64,000 nt of DNA, taken from positions 62,001-126,000 of the forward strand of contig NZ_JAPWAG010000002.1 in NCBI RefSeq assembly GCF_041432775.1, given 5' to 3'. The translations under genes were made by a program, and so were the position numbers. The DNA comes from Pauljensenia sp902373545 (lineage in GTDB: Bacteria > Actinomycetota > Actinomycetes > Actinomycetales > Actinomycetaceae). Below are positions 1-9,037 of the stretch, one piece after another (positions within the stretch are counted from its first letter, which is position 1; each line of letters opens with the position of its first letter). The notes beneath the pieces are model-generated. The model was not told the origin of the DNA, made no database searches, and worked only from the letters and a program-made list of their open reading frames with translations.

Positions 1-198
1 GCCATCGGCGCAAACGCAAGGGAGGCACACGCAATAATCGGCGCAGACGCAAGGGTTACAAGGCGCGAAAGTGCGGAAGCCATGACACGACCTTTCAAGG
101 GGACAATAACTTGTTACATCAATGATTACACAACAAGGGATCCTTCATCAACCGGCCGGTCAAGCATCACTTTCACAGGCGCATCATATTCCCCTTCC
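1..198. other. left edge, no gene recognised
   Basis: No convincing coding region. Two imperfect direct repeats of about 19 bases (near 4-22 and 39-57, core ATCGGCGCA followed by ACGCAAGGG) lie here. The rest is ordinary spacer downstream of the minus-strand flippase gene. Confidence 0.4.
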
Positions 199-1686
199 TT
201 ATCCCCGCTTTTTCTTCGCCAAGGACCCAAGTCCCGACAGGTGCAGATGCGCCCGCAAAAGCCAACAAACACAAGCAAAAACGAGGATCGACAGGGCCGA
301 CCCAAGGACCGTCCCCACGAAGGAATCGCGCCCACAAATCCACGCTATACAACCGCCCGGAATGACCGCAGAAACGCCAACAACGAGGATTGGCTTGACC
401 ACCTCGGATAATTTTGGTGTAACGCCAATGAAACGCGAAACTTGAATAGTTGCCATCGCAGCGTCAAGCACCATGCACACCGCCCACACGATCGCGGCGG
501 CCACCATACCTCCACGAGGAATGAAGATGACGTTTCCCACAACGTTGAACGTCAGGACGACAACCTTGTTCACGGCCGCCCAGCCGGAGCGCCCGCTCAT
601 GATGAGCAGGGAGTGGATGTTGCCAGCCATGAAGGTCACGATCGAGCCGATGCACAAAACGACAAGCACGTTGGCGCCCGGTGCGAAGCCATCGCCCAAG
701 ATCCTCATGAGGGCCGGGGCGAAGATCGCCATGAGGGTGTAGATCGGCGCGGCGAAGAGGACCAGCCAGATTGAGGCGGTGGCGTACAGGTCACGCAGCT
801 CGCTCGTGCGCCTCTGGTGCAAGAGCTTGGAGAACTGCGGGGAGACAACCACGCGCAGGGCTGTATCGACGACCATGCCAGCCTGAATAAAACGGATCGC
901 TCCGCCGTAGATGCCCGAGGCGGCGTCCCCGGCGAGCAGGCCGACGAGCAGGACGTCCAGCCACTGCAGAGCCTGTTCGAGACCGGCGGTGAGAGTACGC
1001 GGCAGTGCGAAAGAAACGACCTGGCGACGACGCTGCGCACTCGGCCAGCGCCCCACCGAGTCCGCGGCCGACGGCATGTGCTTGAGAAGTAGCCACCAGG
1101 ACGCCACGAGAACAACGACGAAGGGCAGGGCCCACGCCACCGACACGAGCGCCAGCGAGCCAGTGACAGCAGCCGCGAGCGCGACGAGGAGGGGGCGCAG
1201 GCCAGGCAGAATGAGGTTCTGCACGAGCACGTATTCGCGCATATTACCCAGCGCCCGCAGCGCGGCGGAGGCCACGAGGGTCAGCGCCCCGATGGGGACG
1301 AACCACAGGACCGCGCGGGTAGCACCCGAGACCTCCGCGTTCCAGATCAACGGTGCCACGGCCTCGAGAATGAGGACGCACACGGTGGACACCCCCACCG
1401 TCATGGTCGCCATGAAGGACAGGGTCGCGCGGATCTCCTGCGGTGAATCGAGCGACAGACGAGGCATCAGGTAGATCGCGGTCGAGTCCAGGCCCACCTT
1501 CGCCAGGGCCATGACGATCGCGAAGACACCGGTCGCCTGCGTGACGACGCCCGCGCCGGTCGTGCCCAGCATGCGCGAGAGAATGATGGTGAACGCGAAG
1601 CCCAGGATCGCCGAGGCCATGGCGCCGACGAAGCCGACGATGCCCCCGCGAGCGAGGGAACGCCTGGCTTGATTTGTCTCACTCAT
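199..1686 (-). CDS. Wzx-like polysaccharide flippase
   Basis: Predicted 495-aa integral membrane protein with about a dozen to fourteen hydrophobic segments across its whole length, the pattern of the MATE/polysaccharide-transport (Wzx) families. It begins MSETNQARRSLARGG and enters a first membrane helix (IVGFVGAMASAILGFAFTII), as lipid-linked-oligosaccharide flippases do. Proposed role: moving an undecaprenyl-linked repeat unit across the cytoplasmic membrane. It lies beside Wzy-, Wzz- and glycosyltransferase-like genes on the same strand, which supports an exopolysaccharide job, but is separated from them by one plus-strand gene. The family is clear from topology; the substrate cannot be read from sequence. 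Confidence 0.8.
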   Translation of the reverse strand: MSETNQARRSLARGGIVGFVGAMASAILGFAFTIILSRMLGTTGAGVVTQATGVFAIVMALAKVGLDSTAIYLMPRLSLDSPQEIRATLSFMATMTVGVSTVCVLILEAVAPLIWNAEVSGATRAVLWFVPIGALTLVASAALRALGNMREYVLVQNLILPGLRPLLVALAAAVTGSLALVSVAWALPFVVVLVASWWLLLKHMPSAADSVGRWPSAQRRRQVVSFALPRTLTAGLEQALQWLDVLLVGLLAGDAASGIYGGAIRFIQAGMVVDTALRVVVSPQFSKLLHQRRTSELRDLYATASIWLVLFAAPIYTLMAIFAPALMRILGDGFAPGANVLVVLCIGSIVTFMAGNIHSLLIMSGRSGWAAVNKVVVLTFNVVGNVIFIPRGGMVAAAIVWAVCMVLDAAMATIQVSRFIGVTPKLSEVVKPILVVGVSAVIPGGCIAWICGRDSFVGTVLGSALSILVFACVCWLLRAHLHLSGLGSLAKKKRG

Positions 1687-1745
1687 GAGTAACCTTCCCG
1701 CTACCGCGCGGTAGCCTTTCCCTATAACCGATCGATGGGAAACAC

Positions 1746-2393
1746 ATGGACTTCATCAACTCACTCTCCCCCGCTCGTAAGAAGAGCATCCTCGCAGTGG
1801 CGATCCTCGTGGTCGTCGCGCTCGTCATCGTCGTCGGCCTGCGCCTGATGGGTTCGTCGGAGGCCGACACGACCGCTGCCGCGTCCGGCGCACAGAGCGT
1901 GGGCCCCGGCCAATCCGGCGCCCCGCAATCCATTGCCAAGACCATTACGCCGCAGTCGGCGGGCCCGGCCAACACCACCGGCTCGATGGGCACGGACGCG
2001 GACGCCGGCGCGCAGGCCTCGTACGTCATGACCACCATATGGGACGCGTACGCCGACCCCGAGCAGGCCCAGGCCACCGACCTATCCTCCGTCCTGACCG
2101 AATCCGCGCTCGAAGAGTTCGACGCCAAGGCCCTGGAGTGGACGACCGAAGGCCTGTACTCCGAAGGCACACCCACCATCGAGAACCCGCAGGTCATCGA
2201 GGATGACGGGGCCGGAAACGTCACCGTGTCGGTGTGCGTGGACTCCTCCTCAGTGCGCATCCTGAACGACGCCGGCACGGTTCTCACGGACGACACGGCC
2301 ATGACCCGCGCCCTCACTTATCTTCGGTTTGTGAAGGACGGTCAGAACTGGAAGCTTGCCGGTTACTCGTTCCCCGACGACCCGACCTGTTGA
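1746..2393 (+). CDS. membrane-anchored extracytoplasmic protein, unknown
   Basis: Predicted 215 aa. Residues 1-14 are a short basic cytoplasmic start, residues about 15-36 form one strongly hydrophobic helix (ILAVAILVVVALVIVVGLRL), followed by a Ser/Ala/Gly/Pro-rich linker to about residue 85 and a globular C-terminal domain ending in Cys. The domain (VMTTIWDAYADPEQAQATDL onward) resembles in outline the NTF2-like outer domains of actinobacterial single-pass proteins, but I do not recognise a specific family. The ATG follows a divergent promoter region shared with the flippase gene. The 3' end overlaps the convergent Wzy-like gene by about 80 bases. A role in polysaccharide assembly is only a positional guess. 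Confidence 0.65.
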   Translation: MDFINSLSPARKKSILAVAILVVVALVIVVGLRLMGSSEADTTAAASGAQSVGPGQSGAPQSIAKTITPQSAGPANTTGSMGTDADAGAQASYVMTTIWDAYADPEQAQATDLSSVLTESALEEFDAKALEWTTEGLYSEGTPTIENPQVIEDDGAGNVTVSVCVDSSSVRILNDAGTVLTDDTAMTRALTYLRFVKDGQNWKLAGYSFPDDPTC

Positions 2394-3828
2394 GTCGCGC
2401 CAGCATCTGAGTGGAGAAAGCCCCGTCGTTCGCGGCGGGGCTTCCCCATTCGCCCAAACGAACCGGACGCGCAGAACGCACCGTACCTGCAACGGAGCCA
2501 GGCGTGGGCCGACCCGCCTGAGCGGCGGCCGCGCGCAGCGGGTCGCTCTCCTCCTCAAGGTGACGCGACAAGAGGGCGACGGCGACGACGGAGACCATCA
2601 GGCCGGTGTTCATGCCGTAGTAGAACTGCTCGACCATCGTGGCCAAAATGATGCCGCCCAAGATCGAGCCGTAGACGTCCTTCGCGCGCCAGATGCGCGG
2701 GAACATGCGCACGAAGAAGAAAATGAACAGGGTGACGCCAACGAGGCCGTAGGAGAAGATGACCGTCCAGAACTGCCCCTGGGTGCCCAGAGCGGGCAGC
2801 CAGGACGAGGCCGAGGGGCGCGGTGCGCCAAAGCCCAGGAAGGGCGACTCAGCCAGCTCGGTGATGGTCTCCAGGTAGTTCGACGCGCGGTCCTCCGTCG
2901 AGGAGGATTCCTGGACGCGATCAAACAGAGACTTCGAGGCGGGCGTCGCTAGCCACGCGAACACGCCGACGACGAGGGCGGCGAAGATCCCCAGAACTGT
3001 GCGCCATGCACCGGCGCGCAGGCGCTGGAAGCCGACCCAGGTGACGATGACCATCAGGCCGATATACATGCCGCGGTTGAGGGTTGCAGCCGCGGGGATC
3101 ACCGACAGGGCGCACACGCCCGCGACGATGAAGCGGTACTTCGAGCGTTCGCGCCACAGCACGTAGGCGAAGATCAGAGCGAGCGGGAAGATCATCGAAT
3201 ACACGTTGCCGTAGGTATTCGAGTAGATGAAGGGCGCGGAGGGGCGAGGGTCGGACAGGATCCACGACGAAGGGTTCCACTGGGTGGTCGCGCGCTTGGT
3301 GAACTCCCGAACGAAGTCGTTGGCGTGCAGCGGCTTCGGCACCAGGTAGTACATGAGCGTCTTAAATCGCAGCTCGGGCCACGCCATGGCGATGAAGCCG
3401 CCGATCGTCGTGGAGGTGAGGAAGCCCCACATGGTGCCCACGATGACGCGCACGCTCAGGGTCTGACGCGCGTTATACGCGTAGACGGCGAAGATGCCCG
3501 GCGCAAGCTGCAGCGAGAAACGGTAGAGCGCGCCGATGACGCGACCGCCCGAGTCCAGCATCGACATGGAGGCGAGGACCCACGCCAGGAAGAGCGTCCA
3601 AATGATCGTTCCTGGCGGGAAGCGCAGGCCACTTCGACCGAGCATCAGCACGAGCATGATGATCGCGAAGAACGACCACATGAGGTCGCCGGAGCCCAGC
3701 ACCCACCACAGCAGGTACGCCGCGTAGGCCACGACAAAGGGCCAGGCCGGCAGGTCCTGCACGTCCTCCCGCAGCGGCCCGATACGCGCGGGGGCCGGTT
3801 TCCTCCAGATTCCGCGGCCCCAACTCAC
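2314..3828 (-). CDS. Wzy/O-antigen-ligase-like polymerase
   Basis: Predicted 504 aa with about ten to twelve membrane segments between residues 30 and 420 and a larger loop in the second half, the layout of the Wzy_C/O-antigen ligase family that polymerises or transfers lipid-linked glycans outside the membrane. The last about 75 residues are a hydrophilic Ala/Arg/Ser-rich tail. The GTG start overlaps the stop of the upstream glycosyltransferase gene (GTGA), so translation is probably coupled. The 3' end runs through the terminator hairpin of the convergent neighbour, so the true C-terminus may have been extended by mutation. Polymerase versus ligase cannot be separated by eye. Confidence 0.75.
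   Translation of the reverse strand: MSWGRGIWRKPAPARIGPLREDVQDLPAWPFVVAYAAYLLWWVLGSGDLMWSFFAIIMLVLMLGRSGLRFPPGTIIWTLFLAWVLASMSMLDSGGRVIGALYRFSLQLAPGIFAVYAYNARQTLSVRVIVGTMWGFLTSTTIGGFIAMAWPELRFKTLMYYLVPKPLHANDFVREFTKRATTQWNPSSWILSDPRPSAPFIYSNTYGNVYSMIFPLALIFAYVLWRERSKYRFIVAGVCALSVIPAAATLNRGMYIGLMVIVTWVGFQRLRAGAWRTVLGIFAALVVGVFAWLATPASKSLFDRVQESSSTEDRASNYLETITELAESPFLGFGAPRPSASSWLPALGTQGQFWTVIFSYGLVGVTLFIFFFVRMFPRIWRAKDVYGSILGGIILATMVEQFYYGMNTGLMVSVVAVALLSRHLEEESDPLRAAAAQAGRPTPGSVAGTVRSARPVRLGEWGSPAANDGAFSTQMLARLNRSGRRGTSNRQASSSDRPSQTEDK
2418..2443 (+). terminator. hairpin after the 1746-2393 gene
   Basis: AAGCCCCG and CGGGGCTT form a perfect 8-bp stem with a 10-base loop, about 25 bases after the stop codon of the plus-strand gene. 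No U-run follows. It lies inside the 3' coding end of the convergent Wzy-like gene. Confidence 0.55.
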
Positions 3829-5168
3829 GCGCCGGGGCTCCCTTCGGGGCTGGCGTTACCCTCGGACGAGGCCTGGGCAGGCGCGGACGCATCCGGCGCG
3901 GTCGCGCTGGCGGTGCCCTCCGACTGGGTGGGTGCCTTGGGCGCGCCGAGCCTGTTGTGTCGGCGTGAGGACAGGTAGAGGAAGGGGCCCTCAAGGAAGC
4001 CCTTGATCTCGGACCTGGTCAGCGAGCCGGGCGTATCGTCGTCGGCGCCTGCCACGCGGGCCCCGCCTGGCCTGATGCGCTTGAGGACGGCGGGGACACG
4101 GCACAGGAGCGTGCACAGCACGGAAGGCTTTTCGATGATCGCCTTGGTCAGCAGGGCAGCCATGCCGGAACCGTTGCCGCGGATCTGCTTGTCCAGGCCG
4201 ACCTCGTCGACGCGGTGACGGTGGTGGACGAGAGCGTCGGGCGTGTGCACGATGACGTCGCCCGTGGCCAGGATGCGCGCGAACATGTCGAGGTCTTCGC
4301 CGCCGCGCGTGGCGGTGCCGGCGCCGAGAGCGGGATCGAAGGGGCCGACCTCCATGAGGACGTCACGGCGCATAGCCATGCACACGCCGGCGCCCACGCG
4401 CGCGGTCGTGATCGGGAAGAGGGGGCCGCCCTCGCCCTTGTCGCCCAGGGCCTCCAAGCCCTCCGGGATGTCCCCGGCGGCCCACACGCGCGGTTTCATG
4501 TCCTTGGGGAAGCCGCCGCGAGACTCGAACCAGCGCTGGGGCTTGTAGCGTTCCTCGAGAGGCAGAGCGATGCCCGTGGTCGCGGCCACGTACGGCGAGG
4601 CCGTGAACGGGTCGATCATGGCGGTCAGCCAGTTCGGGTCGACGATCGCGTCGTCGTCGGTGAAGACGATAACCTCGCCGCGCGCGGCCAGCACGCCGCG
4701 GTTGCGAGCGCGCGACAGGCCCGGACGCGAGGCGGGCACGATGGTCATGCGGGTGTCATCGATGCTGGCAAGCTTTTCGCGAGTCTGGCCGGTTTCTGGA
4801 GCGTTGTCCACGACGACCAGGGAGAAGCGGTGGTGCTTTTGCGCCAGGATGGCGCGCACAGCGTCCTCGAGCATGTCGCACGAGCCAACGGTGCACATGA
4901 TGACGGTGGCGTCGACCTTCGCGCCGGCGCCTTCCTCCCAGCCGCGCGGGCCAGCCGCTTCGACGCTGGAGACACGCGAATTGAATTCTGGGTGCGTCGT
5001 ACCGTCGATCTCGATGAAGTCGGAGTTGCGTCCGTTGTCGCGCACCAAGACGAGCGCGCGCGTCGCCTTCGGGTCGCCCGAGATGAGCTGGGTGACGCGG
5101 GCGGTGCGGTCAACGTGCCAGATCGACGCTGCCTTATCGTCGATCTCGAGGGTCTCCTCGGCGCTCAT
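3825..5168 (-). CDS. family 2 (GT-A) glycosyltransferase
   Basis: Predicted 447 aa. After an N-terminal extension of about 95 residues, the GT-A domain begins at VDATVIMCTVGSCDMLEDAV and carries the metal/nucleotide-sugar acidic motif FTDDDA. A downstream RGGEDLDMFARI region matches the catalytic ED pair of GT2 enzymes. The extreme C-terminus is Ala/Ser/Pro-rich. It probably adds a sugar to the lipid-linked repeat unit on the cytoplasmic face. ATGA overlap with the Wzz-like gene upstream and GTGA overlap with the Wzy-like gene downstream show a tight operon. The N-terminal extension is unassigned. Donor and acceptor are unknown. Confidence 0.8.
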   Translation of the reverse strand: MSAEETLEIDDKAASIWHVDRTARVTQLISGDPKATRALVLVRDNGRNSDFIEIDGTTHPEFNSRVSSVEAAGPRGWEEGAGAKVDATVIMCTVGSCDMLEDAVRAILAQKHHRFSLVVVDNAPETGQTREKLASIDDTRMTIVPASRPGLSRARNRGVLAARGEVIVFTDDDAIVDPNWLTAMIDPFTASPYVAATTGIALPLEERYKPQRWFESRGGFPKDMKPRVWAAGDIPEGLEALGDKGEGGPLFPITTARVGAGVCMAMRRDVLMEVGPFDPALGAGTATRGGEDLDMFARILATGDVIVHTPDALVHHRHRVDEVGLDKQIRGNGSGMAALLTKAIIEKPSVLCTLLCRVPAVLKRIRPGGARVAGADDDTPGSLTRSEIKGFLEGPFLYLSSRRHNRLGAPKAPTQSEGTASATAPDASAPAQASSEGNASPEGSPGA

Positions 5169-6550
5169 TTCTGATCCTTCGCTTCGGTGGAGTCGAGCTT
5201 CTTATGAACCGTCGTCATTTCGGTGGCCTTATCAGGACGGTTATCCGCGGGGTAGGCCGCCATGTTCTGGGTTTCGTCCGGGTCGGCGGGGTGCTTCGGG
5301 GCGTCCTCAGGTTCGATGACCTCAAAGCCGGAGCCGTCCTCGTCCGTGTCCGCAGCGGAGGCGCTGACCTTGCTCTCCAGGTAGAGCATGCCGTTGACCT
5401 CGCGGTTGATGAGCGCGAGCTCGTCGAGGAGGCCGTGCAGCTTCTTGAGGTCGTGGCCCTTGCGCACGGCGATGAGGACGTGGCGGGAAGGGCGAACCTC
5501 GTCGAGGAGGGAGGCCAGGGGCTGGTAGATGTCGATAAGGCGCGGGGCGGGCACGCGGGTCTCGGCCAGGGAACGCGACAGGACGCGGTGCAGCTGGCGG
5601 GCCTCCGGGTCGGAGGCATCGGTGATCAGGTCGACCCAGTGGTCGCGGTCGATCGCCATGGCGAGCATGCGAGTGGGGGCCAGCCACGGCTCGGGCGTCC
5701 CGTGCTCGGCGCTCCACACGGGCAGGGCCGTCAGGTCGGCCAGCTGCGTGGCCGAATCCAGGCTGCGGGCGCGGGTCTCGCGCAGGAGCATCATCACCAG
5801 CCCAGCGAAGATGCCGACAACAGTGAAGATCAGGACGAGGCGGGACTTGGCGGGCTCGACCTGGTCAGCCGAAGCATCGGCGCTCGTAATCACGAGGCCA
5901 GCACTGGCGTGGTAGGGCTCAAACTGCGCCGCCTGCTCCTTGAGCTTGTTGATGTCGGCGGTCAGGCTAGCGGCCCGCGGGTTCGATCCCACGACCTCGC
6001 CGTCCTCATCCACGACGGGATCAAGCCCGGCGAGCTCAGTCTCGAGCTTCTCGATTTGCTCGTTGATGCCAGCCGCCATCTCGTCCGCGCGCTGCTCAAC
6101 GAGGGCGGTGCGCTGCTTGAGGTAGGAGTCAGAGATCGCGTCAGCGGCCTTGATGGCCTCCTCGCGGGTCGGCGCCGAGTACTCGATCTTGACGATCGTT
6201 CCGTTCGTGTCGCCCGACACCTCCATGTTCGCGCGCAGGTCGGCTGCGGTCACGCCGCCTCCGATCGTCGCGGCCGCGGCGTCCAGGACAGCGGCGGACT
6301 TCGCAATGCCCTGCTCGGTGACCATGTCCGTCGTGTTGGACAGCGACGCGCGAACTGCAGGCGCGGGGGTCAACGTCGGAGAGGTGACAGTCATCGACAC
6401 CGTCGCCGAGTGGGTGACGGGCATCGCGAAGGCAGCGCCGACGCCTACAAGAACGCCTGCCACAGTCCCCGCAGCAATCGTCCTCCAGCGACGCCCCAGG
6501 GCATGACGCAGGATCTGCTGGCCGCCCGTGGGCGGAGGGGTAAGGATCAT
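5165..6550 (-). CDS. Wzz-like chain-length determinant protein
   Basis: Predicted about 461 aa starting at MILTPPPTGG. I chose this ATG because AAGGAGAA lies six bases upstream and it overlaps the preceding stop (ATGA); an ORF start 33 bases upstream has no such support. One membrane helix lies near residues 25-45 (IAAGTVAGVLVGVGAAFAM) and another near residues 220-240 (LVLIFTVVGIFAGLVMMLL). A helical, coiled-coil-rich outer domain lies between them, the classic Wzz/polysaccharide co-polymerase topology. The cytoplasmic tail has no clear Walker motif, so no tyrosine-kinase half is seen. Likely sets polymer length together with the Wzy-like protein. Confidence 0.75.
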   Translation of the reverse strand: MILTPPPTGGQQILRHALGRRWRTIAAGTVAGVLVGVGAAFAMPVTHSATVSMTVTSPTLTPAPAVRASLSNTTDMVTEQGIAKSAAVLDAAAATIGGGVTAADLRANMEVSGDTNGTIVKIEYSAPTREEAIKAADAISDSYLKQRTALVEQRADEMAAGINEQIEKLETELAGLDPVVDEDGEVVGSNPRAASLTADINKLKEQAAQFEPYHASAGLVITSADASADQVEPAKSRLVLIFTVVGIFAGLVMMLLRETRARSLDSATQLADLTALPVWSAEHGTPEPWLAPTRMLAMAIDRDHWVDLITDASDPEARQLHRVLSRSLAETRVPAPRLIDIYQPLASLLDEVRPSRHVLIAVRKGHDLKKLHGLLDELALINREVNGMLYLESKVSASAADTDEDGSGFEVIEPEDAPKHPADPDETQNMAAYPADNRPDKATEMTTVHKKLDSTEAKDQK

Positions 6551-7461
6551 GACTGTTCTCCTTGGAGGTTCGAGCGCACCCACGCGGCACGCGCATTCAG
6601 CCGCCGTTCGAGGACACGGCGGGACGTCGAGGGTCGAGACGCGACCCCCTGAGTGTAGACCTGAACGAATCGGTCGAGCTGGCGCTCGGCCTCATCGCGA
6701 GGAAGCGATACGAGGGAGACGAGGCGAGGCAGCTCCTGGCCCGTCAGGTGCGCCGACAGCTGCGCGAAGGCCTGGGCCTGCTCGGGGTTCTTCCACGAGT
6801 CGGAGCGCCACGCCTTGTTGCCGGTGACCTGTCCGGGGTGAATCCGGTACAGCAGGCCCCAGGAGGCCAGTCGGCGGATACGGCCGCCCGCAGAGGCGAC
6901 GCGTATCCACAGGTCGTAGTCTTCAGCGGGAACGCTACGGTAGCCGCCCACACGGTCGATGATGTCGCGCGTGGCCAGCATGGTCGGGTGACACACGGGG
7001 TTGGTGAGCAGCAGATGCCAGCCCATGTCCTCGGGCGTGATCTCGTAGGGCATGCGGGGCACCGGGCGGGAGCCGTGCAGCTCGATCATCTGCGTGAAGA
7101 CCATGTCGTCGCCGCGCTCGATGGCGCGCATCGTACGCGTAAAGCGCTTCTTGAGGGACACGTCGTCGGCATCCATGCGGCCGACCAGACGCGAATCCGT
7201 GCGCTCCATCAGCTGGGTGAGGACGCGCGAGACGCCGCCCTCGCCGGGCGTGATGTCTTCGATGCGCAGGCGAGGATCGACCTCCCCGCCCTTCGACGCA
7301 CCGCGGATCGCCTCTCCGACCGTCGAGTCGGAGGAGGAATCGTTGCCCACGACCAGCTCGGAGTCCTTGGGCATGGCGGCCAGGGTCGAGGCCACGGCAC
7401 GCGCGATCGTGCCCGCGGCGTTACGCGCGGGCAGGATGACGGACAGCTCAGGCACGACCAT
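6547..7461 (-). CDS. family 2 (GT-A) glycosyltransferase
   Basis: Predicted 304 aa. The fold starts immediately with PELSVILPARNAAGTIARAV, which fixes the start near MVVPEL; the longer open frame upstream is low-complexity, overlaps the neighbour and is not protein-like. The nucleotide-sugar motif is GRMDADD, and AEDYDLWIRVASAGG supplies the second acidic motif usual in GT2 enzymes. It overlaps the CDP-alcohol phosphotransferase gene by 14 bases and the Wzz-like gene by 4, so it belongs to the same transcript. Probably a cytoplasmic transferase building the polysaccharide repeat. Specificity is unknown. Confidence 0.8.
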   Translation of the reverse strand: MVVPELSVILPARNAAGTIARAVASTLAAMPKDSELVVGNDSSSDSTVGEAIRGASKGGEVDPRLRIEDITPGEGGVSRVLTQLMERTDSRLVGRMDADDVSLKKRFTRTMRAIERGDDMVFTQMIELHGSRPVPRMPYEITPEDMGWHLLLTNPVCHPTMLATRDIIDRVGGYRSVPAEDYDLWIRVASAGGRIRRLASWGLLYRIHPGQVTGNKAWRSDSWKNPEQAQAFAQLSAHLTGQELPRLVSLVSLPRDEAERQLDRFVQVYTQGVASRPSTSRRVLERRLNARAAWVRSNLQGEQS

Positions 7462-8218
7462 CCCCCTGCTTGGCGGCCGCGTCCAGCGCACGCAGGTCGC
7501 GGTAGCGGCGACGCAGCGACATCGACGAGTGCGCAACGGCCACCGCAGCCAGGAAGGTGTAGAACACCATGAAGGGAGCTCCCAGGCCCCACAGGGCGAA
7601 GGACCAGCACACGACGCCCGGATCGGTGGGCAGCAGGATGAACGAACGCAGGTTACCGCCGCGCGTCTGCTTGCGGCCCGCCGCACGCACGAACTGCTCA
7701 GCCAGGATCTGGCTCATGAACTGGCCGGACGTCACCCACCCATAGACGAGCGCAACGACGGCCAGCCACCACGACTCGGGGCGGTAGACCATAACGGCCG
7801 CCGCGGTGCAAAAGTGGATCGCGGGGGAACGGAACGCGTCAGCGACGTGGTCCACCCACTCCCCCGTCTTCGACGACGCGCCCGTCACGCGCGACACCTG
7901 GCCGTCGGCGGAATCGAACATAAAGCCGACCGCCAGCGCCGTGCCCACGATCAGGCCGCTCCACCACGCGGGTTCGAGCGCGACGAGAACGATGAGGCCC
8001 AGCGTCGAAAAGCACACGGAAATGAAGCTGACGAAGTTAGGGGTCCAGCCGAAAGCCGCGCAGGCGGCCGCAACGACGCGAGCGGCGCCACGATTCACCC
8101 AGCGCATGTACGCGGGAACACCCGCGCCTGGCTTCTGGGCAGCGGCCAGCGCACTGCGATACGTCGTAAAACGTGTGCCCCACGAGGAGCCCGGCTCAAG
8201 CACGACGGGGAGACTCAC
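7448..8218 (-). CDS. CDP-alcohol phosphotransferase-family membrane enzyme
   Basis: Predicted 256 aa with about six membrane segments. It carries the family signature DG-x2-AR-x8-G-x3-D-x3-D in the form DSADGQVSR then SSKTGEWVDHVAD, with the Asp residues intact and AR replaced by SR. Family members move a phospho-alcohol from a CDP-alcohol to an acceptor. The gene is translationally coupled (GTGA) to a cytidylyltransferase that could make that CDP-alcohol, and it sits in a glycan cluster. Decoration of the polysaccharide or a glycolipid anchor with a phospho-polyol is therefore likely. An ordinary phospholipid synthase role is the alternative. Confidence 0.75.
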   Translation of the reverse strand: MSLPVVLEPGSSWGTRFTTYRSALAAAQKPGAGVPAYMRWVNRGAARVVAAACAAFGWTPNFVSFISVCFSTLGLIVLVALEPAWWSGLIVGTALAVGFMFDSADGQVSRVTGASSKTGEWVDHVADAFRSPAIHFCTAAAVMVYRPESWWLAVVALVYGWVTSGQFMSQILAEQFVRAAGRKQTRGGNLRSFILLPTDPGVVCWSFALWGLGAPFMVFYTFLAAVAVAHSSMSLRRRYRDLRALDAAAKQGDGRA

Positions 8219-8712
8219 TGCGCCTCTCCTTCCGCCGCCTGATCCGCGTCCGGGGCCGGAGCCTCGTCAGTGAAATCTTCGGGCGCGATGAAGCGGCGTA
8301 GCTTCGTCGACGACGTCGACGGCGTGTAGGGCAGATAGACGACGCGCGCGCCGACCTCCGCCATCTCTGCTTCGAGCTGAGCGCCCTTGGGGGTGTCCTT
8401 CCAGTCATCTCCCTTGAAGAGCACATCGAAAGGCTGGAGGCGCCACGCCAGGCGCTTGTCCTGATCCAGGTCCACGACCACCGCGTCCACGAAACGCAGC
8501 GACGACACGAGGTCGCAGCGCTCCTTGAGGGGAATCACGGGGGCGCGGCCCTTCATACGAATGAGGGCCTCGTCGGAGGTCACGCCGACGACCAGGCGAT
8601 CGCAGCGCTCGCGCGCCGCGCGCAGGATGTTGAGGTGTCCCTGGTGGAACATGTCAAAACCACCGGGCACGTAGCCGGTAACAGGAGTGCGTTGCTGAGT
8701 CGTTTCGTCCAC
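8215..8712 (-). CDS. TagD/RfaE-type cytidylyltransferase
   Basis: Predicted 165 aa, close to the usual length of glycerol-3-phosphate cytidylyltransferase-like enzymes. The N-terminus has GGFDMFHQGHLNILRAA with the HxGH nucleotide-binding motif, and VGVTSDEALIRMKGR follows as in TagD-type proteins. Predicted reaction: CTP plus a polyol phosphate gives CDP-polyol plus pyrophosphate. The product would be used by the CDP-alcohol phosphotransferase encoded directly downstream. Start is GTG with a weak ribosome-binding site. The C-terminal about 20 residues are acidic and Ala-rich. The polyol (glycerol, ribitol or other) cannot be told from sequence. Confidence 0.8.
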   Translation of the reverse strand: MDETTQQRTPVTGYVPGGFDMFHQGHLNILRAARERCDRLVVGVTSDEALIRMKGRAPVIPLKERCDLVSSLRFVDAVVVDLDQDKRLAWRLQPFDVLFKGDDWKDTPKGAQLEAEMAEVGARVVYLPYTPSTSSTKLRRFIAPEDFTDEAPAPDADQAAEGEAQ

Positions 8713-9037
8713 GTAACAAGTGTGCCATTTATCAGACGGTCAACGCGACGCTTACCCGCTAAATGACCGAAAGATCACGTCTCAGCGTTGCCCACCAAGT
8801 GACAATCACTTTCGCGGAAGCGCGCAATCACAGGCAAATATGACCGCCTGGCCGCACGCTTTCTGGTGACAGGGCACGACACGCCGAGCCTGGCCTCTCC
8901 GGCTTGAATACAACCTAGGCGCACCCATCCGCGCAGGTGACGAGGCGCCCACCGCGAGAGCCAGCCAAGGCCTCGTCGATGGGCGCCACGCTCAGCCGAC
9001 GCGCGAGGCGAACGTTTGACACCCCGCGCGCCCAGCG
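8713..9037. other. spacer between cytidylyltransferase gene and purU
   Basis: About 325 bases with no convincing gene. One copy of the frequent GGCCTCGT motif is at 8969-8976. It must contain the promoter of the minus-strand polysaccharide operon, but I could not pick out clear -35/-10 boxes. Confidence 0.4.

Noticed and set aside
5960..6000. tRNA T-loop-like GGGTTCGATCCC
   Set aside because: It lies inside the conserved Wzz-like gene, and no acceptor or anticodon stem fits around it.
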